From: Thauera humireducens
GTDB lineage: Bacteria > Pseudomonadota > Gammaproteobacteria > Burkholderiales > Rhodocyclaceae
DNA: 64,000 nucleotides
Direction: 5' to 3'
NCBI RefSeq assembly: GCF_001051995.2
Contig: NZ_CP014646.1
Span: 2,976,001-3,040,000 of the forward strand
The notes under the pieces were generated by a model that saw only the letters and a program-made list of their open reading frames with translations, did no database searches and was not told the origin of the DNA. The position numbers and the translations under genes are program-made. Positions 44,765 to 53,568 of the stretch are shown here, piece by piece. How positions within the stretch are numbered: position 1 is the stretch's first letter; every line of letters begins with the position of its first letter.

Positions 44765-46561
44765 TCACGATGACAGTTGCAAATCCGCGAGCCGCGAATA
44801 CAGGCCGCCGCGCAGGCGCAGGTCGGCTGGCGTGCCGGTCTCGACGATGCGGCCTTCCTCCATCACCACGATCCGGTCCACCTGCTGCACCGTGGCCAGG
44901 CGGTGGGCGATGATCAGCGTGGTGCGGCCCTGCATCGCAGCGGCCAGGCCCTGCTGCACGAGGATCTCGGACTCGGCGTCGAGGGCGCTGGTCGCTTCGT
45001 CGAGCAGCAGCACATGCGCCCCCTTCAGGATGGCGCGCGCGATCGCGATGCGCTGACGCTGCCCGCCGGACAGCCGGGTGCCGCGCTCGCCGAGGAAGGT
45101 CGCATAGCCCTCCGGCAGGCGGGCGATGAACTCGTCGGCCGCCGCCGCACGCGCGGCGGCGACCACTTCGTCGTCGCGCGCGTCCGGACGGCCGTAGCGG
45201 ATGTTTTCCAGCGCGCTGGCGGAGAAGATCACCGGGTCCTGCGGCACGATGGCGATGTCGCCGCGCAGTTCGTGCAACGCCAACGCGCGGATGTCCTGGC
45301 CGTTGAGACGGATGCAGCCGCCCGAGACCTCGTAGTAGCGCAGCAGCAGCTGGAACAGCGTGGTCTTGCCCGCGCCCGAGGGCCCCACCAGGGCGACACG
45401 CTCGCCCGGCGCGATTTCGAGGCAGACATCGTCCAGCGCCCGCACGGTGGGCCGCGCCGGGTAGGAAAAGACGACGTGGTCGAAGGCGATGCCCACCTGC
45501 GCCGCGCGCAGCGGCGGCTGCGGCACGGCCGGCTCGCGGATGGCGGGCTCGGCATGCAGCAGCTCCAGCAGGCGCTCGGTCGCCCCCCCGGCGCGCATCA
45601 CGTCGCCCCACACCTCGGCCAGCGTGCCCGCGCCGCCGGCGACCAGCGCCGCGTACAGCACGAAGGCGCCCAGCTCGCCCACGCTCAGGCGTCCGGCCTG
45701 CACCTGCTGCGCACCGATCCACAGCACGAAGATGATCGTGCCCATCACCGCACCGATGACCAGCGCGGTCAGCAGCGCGCGGACCCGCGTGCGGCGCACG
45801 GCCGTGCGGAAGCTGGTTTCGCTGCGCTCGGCGAAACGTTGTGCCTCGTTGCGCTCCTGGGTGAAGGCCTGCACCGTCGGCATCGCGTTGAGGATCTCGC
45901 CCGCCAGCGCCGAGGCGTCGGCGATGCGGTCCTGCGATTCGCGCGACAGCCTGCGCACGCGGCGGCCGATGGCGACGATGGGCAGCGCCAGCAAGGCCAT
46001 CAGCCCGAAGATGAGGCCGAACAGCTGCACGCTGGTCACCGCCAGCATCACCATGCCACCGACGAACTGGAACAGGCTGCGCAGGCCCATCGACACCGAG
46101 CTGCCGACCACGGTCTGGATCAGCGTCGTGTCGCCCGTCAGCCGCGACAGCACTTCGCCGGTCTGCAAGGTCTCGAAGAACTGCGGCGACTGGCCGAGCA
46201 CGCGCGCATACACCGCGCTGCGCAGGTCGGCCGTCACCCGCTCGCCCACCCACGACACGGTGTAGTAGCGCGCCGCCACCGTCAGCGCCCACAGGGCCGC
46301 CAGCGCGAACAGGCCGAGGAACTGGCCGTCGAGGCTGGCCGTGCCGAACAGGCCGCCGCCCGCCTTCACGCCGCTGCCGAAACCGGAGTCGAGCAAGTCG
46401 CGGAAGGCCAGCGGCACCACCAGGATGGTCGCCGACGCCAGGCACAGCAGCACGAAGGCCAGTGCGATGCGCGCGCGGTAGGGGCGCAGGAAGGGCGTCA
46501 GGCCACGTAGGGCGGACAAGGGGCGGGGCGGAGGGGGGCGATCGGGGCTTTGGCGGCGCAT
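44765..46561 (-). CDS. ABC exporter, fused membrane and ATPase domains (MsbA/BmrA-like)
   Basis: 598 residues. The N-terminal half has six membrane segments; the C-terminal ATPase has Walker A GPSGAGKTTL, Q-loop VPQDPVIFS, signature LSGGQRQRIAIARA, Walker B VLLLDEATSALD and H-loop IAHRLATV. Half-size type IV exporter, expected to dimerise and pump lipids, peptides or drugs. Start MRRQSPDRPPPPRPL is as annotated; a downstream start cannot be excluded. No adaptor or outer membrane gene is next to it. Confidence 0.93.
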   Translation of the reverse strand: MRRQSPDRPPPPRPLSALRGLTPFLRPYRARIALAFVLLCLASATILVVPLAFRDLLDSGFGSGVKAGGGLFGTASLDGQFLGLFALAALWALTVAARYYTVSWVGERVTADLRSAVYARVLGQSPQFFETLQTGEVLSRLTGDTTLIQTVVGSSVSMGLRSLFQFVGGMVMLAVTSVQLFGLIFGLMALLALPIVAIGRRVRRLSRESQDRIADASALAGEILNAMPTVQAFTQERNEAQRFAERSETSFRTAVRRTRVRALLTALVIGAVMGTIIFVLWIGAQQVQAGRLSVGELGAFVLYAALVAGGAGTLAEVWGDVMRAGGATERLLELLHAEPAIREPAVPQPPLRAAQVGIAFDHVVFSYPARPTVRALDDVCLEIAPGERVALVGPSGAGKTTLFQLLLRYYEVSGGCIRLNGQDIRALALHELRGDIAIVPQDPVIFSASALENIRYGRPDARDDEVVAAARAAAADEFIARLPEGYATFLGERGTRLSGGQRQRIAIARAILKGAHVLLLDEATSALDAESEILVQQGLAAAMQGRTTLIIAHRLATVQQVDRIVVMEEGRIVETGTPADLRLRGGLYSRLADLQLSS

Positions 46562-46644
46562 GCCCGATTATCGTCCACCGGCGGGCCGTGCGCCCTCAGC
46601 CTGGACTATGCTTCGACAGAGTCCCCTCGACCCTGGAGCCCCGC

Positions 46645-47244
46645 ATGGAAACACCGGACACGATCCACGCCTTCTGGTTCGGTACGCACCCCGACGACGA
46701 CGCGGTGATCGCCCGCCAGTCCGCCCTGTGGTGGCGCAAGCAGGCCGACGTCGATGCGGAGATCCGGCGGCGCTTCGCGCCCTGGGTCGCGCGCGCGGCA
46801 CGCGGCGAGCTGGACGGCTGGCTGGCGGACGTCCGCGGCCGGCTGGCGCTGATCCTGCTGACCGACCAGTTCCCGCGCAACATCTGGCGCGGCGAGGCGG
46901 CGGCCTTCGCCTTCGACGTACTGGCCCTGCGCTGGGCGAAGGACACCCTGCGGCTGGGCCTGGACAACGAACTGCGTGCCGTGGAGCGCGTCTTCGTCTA
47001 CCTGCCGCTGGAGCATTCGGAAGATCTCGGCGACCAGCGCGAGGCCGTACGGCTCTTTGACCGCCTCGCCGCCAGCGTGCCGGCGCCACACCGGCCCAGC
47101 TTCGATGGCTATCTCGACTACGCCCGCCGCCACCTCGCCATCATCGAGCGATTCGGGCGCTTCCCCCACCGCAATGCCGCGCTCGGCCGCGAGGCCCGCG
47201 AGGACGAAACGGCCTTCCTGCAGCAGCCGGGCTCATCCTTCTGA
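46645..47244 (+). CDS. DUF924 family protein
   Basis: 199 residues from ATG 46645 (METPDTIHAFWFGTHPDDD). Matches DUF924: HAFWFG, LILLTDQFPRNIWRGEAAAFAFD, VFVYLPLEHSEDLGDQ, and IIERFGRFPHRNAALGR. DUF924 is a helical (TPR-like) domain of unknown function found in bacteria and eukaryotes. Upstream, a frame without family match is excluded. Confidence 0.9.
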   Translation: METPDTIHAFWFGTHPDDDAVIARQSALWWRKQADVDAEIRRRFAPWVARAARGELDGWLADVRGRLALILLTDQFPRNIWRGEAAAFAFDVLALRWAKDTLRLGLDNELRAVERVFVYLPLEHSEDLGDQREAVRLFDRLAASVPAPHRPSFDGYLDYARRHLAIIERFGRFPHRNAALGREAREDETAFLQQPGSSF

Positions 47245-47390
47245 ACCACGGTCGCGCCTGACGCCTGAGGACACCGCCCCCGGCCGCGGGTCGCGGTCCG
47301 TGCGCATGTAACTTTCATCGGCAGGGCGGAGGGCGGCCACGCGCAGCCGTCTACAATGGCGCCAGACCTTACCCGACCGGAGCGCGCCTC

Positions 47391-47915
47391 ATGCACACGA
47401 CCTCCCGTTCCCGCCTTTTCGCGCAATCGCGCACACTGCTGCAGGCGGTGCTGCTGCAGGCGGTGCTGCTGCTGTGCGCGCTGTCGCTGGCCGGCTGCGC
47501 CAGCCTGATCCACCGCGAGCCGGTGCGCATCAACGTCGTCGGCCTCGAGCCGCTGCCCGGACAGGGCATGGAAATGCGCTTCGCAGTGAAGCTGCGGGTG
47601 CAGAACCCCAACGAGACCGCGATCGAGTTCGACGGCCTGGCGCTCGAGCTCGATCTCAACGACAAGCCCTTCGCCACCGGCGTCAGCGACCAGCGCGGCA
47701 GCGTGCCGCGTTTCGGCGAGGCCCTGGTCAGCATTCCGGTGTCGGTGTCGGCGGTCGCCGTGGTGCGCCAGGCGCTCGGCGTGATGGACGGAAAGGCCGT
47801 CGACAACGTCCCCTACACCCTGCGCGGCCGGCTGGCCGGCGGCGTGCTGGGCGGCGTGCGCTTCTCGGACAAGGGCACGCTGAGCCTGCCCGACGGGCTG
47901 AAGACGCCGCGCTGA
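47391..47915 (+). CDS. LEA14-like (LEA type 2) lipoprotein
   Basis: 174 residues. Lipobox LAGC at about residue 36, preceded by a long hydrophobic signal peptide; mature part has a fibronectin-like LEA14 fold pattern: RFAVKLRVQNPNETAIEFDGLALELDLNDKP. LEA type 2 lipoproteins in proteobacteria are of unknown role. The signal peptide includes a perfect 15-bp tandem repeat (47436-47465), giving LLQAV twice. Confidence 0.85.
   Translation: MHTTSRSRLFAQSRTLLQAVLLQAVLLLCALSLAGCASLIHREPVRINVVGLEPLPGQGMEMRFAVKLRVQNPNETAIEFDGLALELDLNDKPFATGVSDQRGSVPRFGEALVSIPVSVSAVAVVRQALGVMDGKAVDNVPYTLRGRLAGGVLGGVRFSDKGTLSLPDGLKTPR
47436..47465 (+). repeat. 15-bp tandem repeat in lipoprotein signal peptide
   Basis: Two identical in-frame copies of CTGCTGCAGGCGGTG (47436-47450, 47451-47465), followed by further CTG codons. 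It lengthens the hydrophobic segment by five residues. Confidence 0.85.
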
Positions 47916-47994
47916 GCCGCCCGGCCCCCCTGCACGCATTTACCCCACTCACCCCATTCGCCGCCCCCCGTCGCTCCTGCCCCGGCCAAGACCC

Positions 47995-49503
47995 ATGCCC
48001 CCGTCCGTGAATACCGCCCCCTTCTTCGCCCCCGCCCACTTCGACGATGCCGCCGCCGCGCTCGAACGCGTGCGCGAGATCCACGCCACCAGCGTCGACC
48101 ACCTGCGCGACGCGCTGCAGCGCTACGTGGCCGGCGGCGACATCGGCCGCCATGTGCGCGCCTGCTATCCGCTGGTGCGGGTGCGCACCGACACCGTGGC
48201 GCGGGCGGACTCGCGCCTGTCCTACGGCTTCGTCGCCGGCCCAGGCGTGTTCGAGACCACGCTGACGCGGCCCGACCTGTTCGCCGACTACTACCGCGAG
48301 CAGTTCCGCCTGCTGCTGCAGAACCACGGCGTGCCACTGGAAGTGGGGACCAGCACGCAGCCCATCCCGGTGCATTTCGCGCTGGCCGAGGACGACCACC
48401 TCGAAGGCCAGCTCGGCCCCGACCGCCGCCTGCTGCTGCGCGACCGCTTCGACCTGCCCGACCTCGGCGCCATGGACGACGGCATCGCCAACGGCACCTT
48501 CGAGCCAGGCCCGGGCGAGCCGCATCCGCTGGCGCTGTTCACCGCGCCGCGGGTCGATTACTCGCTGCACCGCCTGCGCCACTACACCGGCACCCGGCCC
48601 GAGCACTTCCAGAACTTCATCCTGTTCACCAACTACCAGTTCTACATCGACGAGTTCATCAAGCTCGGCCACGAGCTGATGGCCGACGGCGCCTCCGGCC
48701 ACGGCTACGAGGCCTTCGTCGAGCCCGGCGACGTCCTCACCCGCCGCACCGGCCTGCCGCCGGAGGCGCGCGACGCGCGGGGCACCGTGCCGCCACGCCT
48801 GCCGCAGATGCCGGCCTATCACCTGGTGCGCGGCGACCGCAGCGGCATCACCATGGTCAATATCGGTGTCGGCCCGGCCAACGCCAAGACCATCACCGAC
48901 CACATCGCGGTGCTGCGCCCGCACGCGTGGCTGATGCTCGGCCACTGCGCCGGCCTGCGCAACAGCCAGCACCTGGGCGACTACGTGCTCGCCCACGGCT
49001 ACGTGCGCGAGGACCACGTGCTCGACGAGGAGCTGCCGCTGTGGGTGCCGATCCCGGCGCTGGCCGAGGTGCAGGTGGCGCTGGAGGCCGCGGTGGAGGA
49101 GATCACGCAGCTGTCCGGCTACGAGCTGAAACGCGTGCTGCGCACCGGCACCGTCGCCAGCACCGACAACCGCAACTGGGAGCTGCTGCCCTCGCATGGC
49201 ATGGCCAGCAGCCCGGAACGCCGCTTCAGCCAGAGCCGCGCGGTCGCGCTGGACATGGAATCGGCCACGATCGCCGCCAACGGCTTCCGCTTCCGCGTGC
49301 CCTACGGCACCCTGCTGTGCATCAGCGACAAGCCGCTGCACGGCGAGATCAAGCTGCCGGGCATGGCCAACCAGTTCTACCGCGAGCGTGTCGACCAGCA
49401 CCTGCGCATCGGCATCCGCGCCCTCGAGCGCCTGCGCGAACAGGGCATCGACCGCCTGCACAGCCGCAAGCTGCGCAGCTTCGCCGAGGTGGCGTTCCAG
49501 TAA
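47995..49503 (+). CDS. amn: AMP nucleosidase
   Basis: 502 residues (E. coli Amn 484). N-terminal AMP nucleosidase domain (FDDAAAALERVREIH, YPLVRVRTD, RLSYGFV) and C-terminal nucleoside phosphorylase domain with GVGPANAKTITDH, LMLGHCAGLR, ALDMESATIAANGFRFRVPYGTLLCISDKPLHGE. It cleaves AMP to adenine and ribose 5-phosphate. Next gene starts 42 bases later. Confidence 0.95.
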   Translation: MPPSVNTAPFFAPAHFDDAAAALERVREIHATSVDHLRDALQRYVAGGDIGRHVRACYPLVRVRTDTVARADSRLSYGFVAGPGVFETTLTRPDLFADYYREQFRLLLQNHGVPLEVGTSTQPIPVHFALAEDDHLEGQLGPDRRLLLRDRFDLPDLGAMDDGIANGTFEPGPGEPHPLALFTAPRVDYSLHRLRHYTGTRPEHFQNFILFTNYQFYIDEFIKLGHELMADGASGHGYEAFVEPGDVLTRRTGLPPEARDARGTVPPRLPQMPAYHLVRGDRSGITMVNIGVGPANAKTITDHIAVLRPHAWLMLGHCAGLRNSQHLGDYVLAHGYVREDHVLDEELPLWVPIPALAEVQVALEAAVEEITQLSGYELKRVLRTGTVASTDNRNWELLPSHGMASSPERRFSQSRAVALDMESATIAANGFRFRVPYGTLLCISDKPLHGEIKLPGMANQFYRERVDQHLRIGIRALERLREQGIDRLHSRKLRSFAEVAFQ

Positions 49504-49545
49504 CGTCTGCGGCATCCTCGCGCCCCTTCGCCAGAAAGACCCGCC

Positions 49546-51477
49546 ATGTCCGCCGCCCGCCCGATCCGCGTGCTCTCCGTCATCCCGCCGATGACGCAGC
49601 TCAACACGCCCTACCCGTCCACCGCCTACCTCACCGGCTTCCTGCGCTCGCGCGGTATCGATGCGGTACAGGAGGACCTGGCGCTGAAGCTGGTGCTGCG
49701 CCTGCTGTCGCCCGCCGGGCTGGACCACATCCGCGCCCGCGCCGAGGCGCTGCCGCGCGCGCAGCGTACGCCGCTGGTGCAGGGCTTCATCGAGCACTTC
49801 GCGCGCTACCGCTTCACCATCGGCCCGACCATCGCCTTCCTGCAAGGGCGCGACCCGACCATCGCCCATCGCATCGCCAGCCGGACCTTCCTGCCCGAGG
49901 GGCCGCGCTTCGACGCGGTCGACGCCTACGTCGACCCCAGCGACCCGGACGGCGGCGACCCGCTGGGCTGGGCTTTCGGCGCCCTCGGGCTGGCCGATCG
50001 CGCGCGCCACCTGGCGACGCTGTACCTCAACGAGCTCGCCGACATCCTGCGCGAGGCGGTCGATGCCCGCTTCGAGTTCGTGCGCTACGCCGAGACGCTG
50101 GCGATGAGCCAGCCGACCTTCGAACCGCTCGCCACCGCACTCGCCGCGCCGCCCACCCTGGTCGACGACACCCTGCGCGAACTCACCCTCGAGGCCATCG
50201 CCCGTCACGCACCGCAGCTCGTGCTGGTGTCCACGCCCTTCCCCGGCTCGGTGTATGGCGCCTTCCGCATCGCGCAGGCGATCAAGGCCGCGCACCCGGA
50301 CATCGTCACCGTGCTCGGTGGCGGCTTCGTCAACACCGAGCTGCGCGAGCTGGCCGAGCCGCGCGTGTTCGACTACTTCGACTACGTCACGCTGGACGAC
50401 GGCGAGCGTCCGCTGCTGGCGCTGCTCGAGCACCTGCAGGGCAGGCGCGGCCGATCACGCCTGGTGCGGACCTTCGTGCGCGACGCCGAAACGCGGGCCG
50501 TGCGCTACATCAACCTGGTCGAGCCCGACGTGCCCTTCGCCGAGGTCGGCACCCCGACCTGGGACGGCCTGCCGCTGGACGGCTACCTGTCGGTGCTCGA
50601 CATGCTCAACCCCATGCACCGGCTGTGGTCCGACGGACGCTGGAACAAGCTCACCGTCGCGCACGGCTGCTACTGGAAGAAGTGCAGCTTCTGCGACGTC
50701 AGCCTCGACTACATCGGCCGCTACGACGGCGCCCCGGCCGCCCTGCTGGTCGACCGCATCGAGGCCATCATCGCCGAGACCGGGCAGACCGGCTTTCACT
50801 TCGTCGACGAGGCCGCTCCGCCCAAGGCGCTGAAGGCGCTGGCCGAGGAGCTGCTGCGCCGGGGCGTGGCGATCTCGTGGTGGGGCAACATCCGCTTCGA
50901 GAAGTCCTTCACCCCCGAGGTCTGCCAGCTGCTGGCCGACAGCGGCTGCATCGCGGTGTCGGGCGGGCTGGAAGTGGCCTCCGACCGTCTGCTCAAGCTG
51001 ATGAAGAAGGGCGTGTCGGTGGAACAGGTGGCGCGCGTCACCCACGCCTTCACCGAGGCCGGAGTGCTGGTCCATGCCTACCTGATGTACGGCTTCCCGA
51101 CGCAGACCGTGCATGACACGGTCGATGCGCTCGAGTACGTGCGCCAGCTCTTCGCAGCCGGCTGCATCCAGTCCGGCTTCTTCCATCGCTTCGCGTGCAC
51201 CGTGCATTCACCGGTGGGCCGGCACCCGGAGGAGTACGGCGTCGAACTGCTGCCGCTGCCGCAGGTGAGCTTCGCCAAGAACGATGTCGGCTTCATCGAT
51301 CCCACCGGCGTCGACCATGACCGCCTCGGGCGGGCGCTGAACAAGGCGCTGTACAACTACATGCACGGCATCGGCCTGGAAGCCGACGTGCGCGAGTGGT
51401 TCGACGAGCGCGTGCCGCGACCGCGGGTCGCCAGGCACTTCATCGCCCGCGCCCTGCATGCGGCGGTGCACGATTAA
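49546..51477 (+). CDS. B12-binding-domain radical SAM protein with CX4CX2C cluster motif
   Basis: 643 residues. The N-terminal domain begins VLSVIPPMTQLNTPYPSTAYLTGFLRSRG, and LVLVSTPFPGSVYGAFRIAQAIKAAHP and GGGFVNTELR form a cobalamin-binding-like Rossmann fold; no DxHxxG motif is seen. The radical SAM core starts at HGCYWKKCSFCD (Cys375, Cys380, Cys383), with one residue more than the usual CX3CX2C, then SGGLEVASDRLLKLMKKG and YLMYGFPTQT. The substrate is unknown. It follows amn in the same direction. Confidence 0.88.
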   Translation: MSAARPIRVLSVIPPMTQLNTPYPSTAYLTGFLRSRGIDAVQEDLALKLVLRLLSPAGLDHIRARAEALPRAQRTPLVQGFIEHFARYRFTIGPTIAFLQGRDPTIAHRIASRTFLPEGPRFDAVDAYVDPSDPDGGDPLGWAFGALGLADRARHLATLYLNELADILREAVDARFEFVRYAETLAMSQPTFEPLATALAAPPTLVDDTLRELTLEAIARHAPQLVLVSTPFPGSVYGAFRIAQAIKAAHPDIVTVLGGGFVNTELRELAEPRVFDYFDYVTLDDGERPLLALLEHLQGRRGRSRLVRTFVRDAETRAVRYINLVEPDVPFAEVGTPTWDGLPLDGYLSVLDMLNPMHRLWSDGRWNKLTVAHGCYWKKCSFCDVSLDYIGRYDGAPAALLVDRIEAIIAETGQTGFHFVDEAAPPKALKALAEELLRRGVAISWWGNIRFEKSFTPEVCQLLADSGCIAVSGGLEVASDRLLKLMKKGVSVEQVARVTHAFTEAGVLVHAYLMYGFPTQTVHDTVDALEYVRQLFAAGCIQSGFFHRFACTVHSPVGRHPEEYGVELLPLPQVSFAKNDVGFIDPTGVDHDRLGRALNKALYNYMHGIGLEADVREWFDERVPRPRVARHFIARALHAAVHD

Positions 51478-51543
51478 CGCCACGCGTCCGGCCTCCTATA
51501 CTGCAGGCCTTAGAAGCAACCGGGCCGACACGGCCCCACCCGG

Positions 51544-53193
51544 ATGGACACCCCGCTTCCGCCTGCACCGGACCTGAGATTCGCATTCGATGCGGCAACG
51601 CAGACGCTGCGGGCGAGCCTGTCGCCCGGCAGCCTCGTGCCCAGCATCGACCCCCTGTGGCTGCACGACCGGCTCGAGGATGCAGGCTATGCGAAGTTCA
51701 AGCTGCGCACGAACGCGGTCACGACCCTGATCACCCAGTACAACGCCGGCGGCAGGGTGATCGACCTGGAGATCGCGGATGCGGTCGATGGTGCGCTGCA
51801 GATCACGACCTCGCCCGACAGCATGGAGGCGCGGCTCACGATCACCCCGGCCGAGGGCGGCCGTGCCGTCACCAAGGACGACGTGCTCGAGCAGCTCGCC
51901 GGCCGCGGCATCTACGAAGGCGTGCGGGTCGAGGAGATCAACCGCGCGATCGCCGCCGGCGTTGCGCAGGAGGTGGTGATCGCGCGCGGACGCGAACCGG
52001 TCGACGGCGAGGACGGCAGGCTCGAATACCTGTTGCCGGAGACGCGCGCCCGCGTGCCCAACATCCGCCCCAGCGGTCGCACGGATTACCGCGACCTCGG
52101 CGAGATCCAGGTCGTCCGTGAAGGCGACGCGCTGATGCGGCGCCACCCGCCCACCGCCGGCACGCCCGGCCTCGACGTGACCGGCCGCCCGATCCCGCCC
52201 ACCCCAGGCCGTGACCAGCGCTTCGCCAGCGGCCTGCGCGGCGTGCGTGCGCAGGCCGAGGACCCCGACCTGCTGGTCGCCGCCAGCGATGGCCAGCCGG
52301 TACGGGTGCGCGGCGGCATGATGGTCGAGCCGGTCTACACGGTCGATACCGTCGACATGACGACCGGCAACATCCGGTTCGACGGCACGGTGAAAGTGCG
52401 CGGCGACGTCAAGGCCGGCATGCGCATCGAAGCCAGCGGCGACATCGAGATCGGCGGCGTAGTCGAGCCGGCGACGCTGGATGCCGGCGGCAACATCGTG
52501 GTCAAGAGCGGTGTGCTCGGTGCCAGCAACAAGAAGGACAGCGCAAACCATCGCATCCACTGCGACGGCAGCTTCTCGGCGACCTATGCGCAGCAGGCCC
52601 GCATCGAGGCAGGCGACTCGATCTTCATCGACGACCTGGCCATGCAATGCACGTTACGTGCGAAGAACCACATCCGCATCGGCAACCGCCGCCGCGGCCA
52701 TGTCATCGGCGGGGTACTGCACGCCACCTTGTCGATCCAGGCCCGCGTGATCGGGGCCCCGAACCGCATCCGTACCGAGCTCGAGATCGGCCCCGACAAC
52801 ACGCTGTCGGGCGCCCTGCGGGACATGGTGCAACTGCGCGACGGCAAGGAAAACCAGCTGCTCGAGATCGGCAAGGTCCTCACCCTGTCAGACCGCCAGC
52901 CCGGCCGCATCCCGACCGAGATGCGCGATCGTGCCCAGCAGACGGCGAAGACGCTGTCGTCCGAGGTCGAATCGCTGCGCGAGAACGAGGACGCGGTCCG
53001 TTACCTGCTCGACCTGGCAAGGCAGGCGCGCGTCTCCGCCGACCAGGCCATGCATGAAGGCGTGGTCGTGTCGATGGGCGAAGCCCGGCTCGCGATCCAG
53101 GGCCACCGGGGGCCGAGCACGGTGCGTCTGGCCGAGCACGGACTCGGCGTTTTCGCCCTCGAGGACGAAGGCGCGCCCGGCAACGAAAGGTGA
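51544..53193 (+). CDS. FapA-like DUF342 protein
   Basis: 549 residues. N-terminal domain (about 1-180), then the FapA right-handed beta-helix region (about 200-430): GTPGLDVTGRPIPP, GQPVRVRGGMMVEPVYTVDTVD, TGNIRFDGTVKVRGDVKAGMRIEASGDIEIGGVVEPATLDAGGNIVV; a C-terminal coiled coil follows. FapA-type proteins (bactofilin/beta-helix-like) occur near polymer, flagella or signalling genes. The role here is unknown. Confidence 0.88.
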   Translation: MDTPLPPAPDLRFAFDAATQTLRASLSPGSLVPSIDPLWLHDRLEDAGYAKFKLRTNAVTTLITQYNAGGRVIDLEIADAVDGALQITTSPDSMEARLTITPAEGGRAVTKDDVLEQLAGRGIYEGVRVEEINRAIAAGVAQEVVIARGREPVDGEDGRLEYLLPETRARVPNIRPSGRTDYRDLGEIQVVREGDALMRRHPPTAGTPGLDVTGRPIPPTPGRDQRFASGLRGVRAQAEDPDLLVAASDGQPVRVRGGMMVEPVYTVDTVDMTTGNIRFDGTVKVRGDVKAGMRIEASGDIEIGGVVEPATLDAGGNIVVKSGVLGASNKKDSANHRIHCDGSFSATYAQQARIEAGDSIFIDDLAMQCTLRAKNHIRIGNRRRGHVIGGVLHATLSIQARVIGAPNRIRTELEIGPDNTLSGALRDMVQLRDGKENQLLEIGKVLTLSDRQPGRIPTEMRDRAQQTAKTLSSEVESLRENEDAVRYLLDLARQARVSADQAMHEGVVVSMGEARLAIQGHRGPSTVRLAEHGLGVFALEDEGAPGNER

Positions 53194-53568
53194 CAATTCC
53201 GGGCGCTTGCGGCATGATTATTTTTCCTCAAACAAATCAAGGGTCAGGCGGGGTCAAAAAATTGACTCCGCGCTATGAGTCGTTGCTCCTTGTCGAACAC
53301 CACCGAGCCGGTCCGCGCCGAGGATGAATCCTCGCCCGATGCGGATGCCGACTCGCCGGGGCGATCTTGCCCGCCCCCACCGCCGGCGGCCCGCTCTGCC
53401 GGCGTGTTTCCTGTGCGTGCCTTCCGTGCGCACACCCTTTCCCTGATGCGATCCCCGCGCACGCACCTTGCCGTGCGCGCTGAACACCTGTCGCCCACGC
53501 CCATGCGCACCGCACCTGCCGGCCCGCTGGGGCGTGCGCACGCCTGAGCCCTGCCGAAAACTGCCCCC
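53194..53568. other. Intergenic region with GGGTCA repeats and low coding signal
   Basis: 375 bases between FapA-like and CNNM genes. Near 53241-53269 there are GGGTCA repeats and a hairpin GGGGTCAA-AAAA-TTGACTCC (one mismatch), which may be a terminator or a REP/transposase-associated remnant. The rest is GC-rich with a proline/arginine-rich open frame (53275-53547) with no family resemblance. I see no gene here. Confidence 0.4.

Noticed and set aside
47728..50433. 901-codon minus-strand frame opposite amn and the radical SAM gene
   Set aside because: Composition (His, Gln, Val, Arg rich) is typical of antisense GC frames; the plus-strand genes carry clear motifs.
53275..53547. 90-codon plus-strand frame as a gene
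   Set aside because: Proline/arginine-rich, no ribosome site, no recognisable family, and overlapping nothing conserved.
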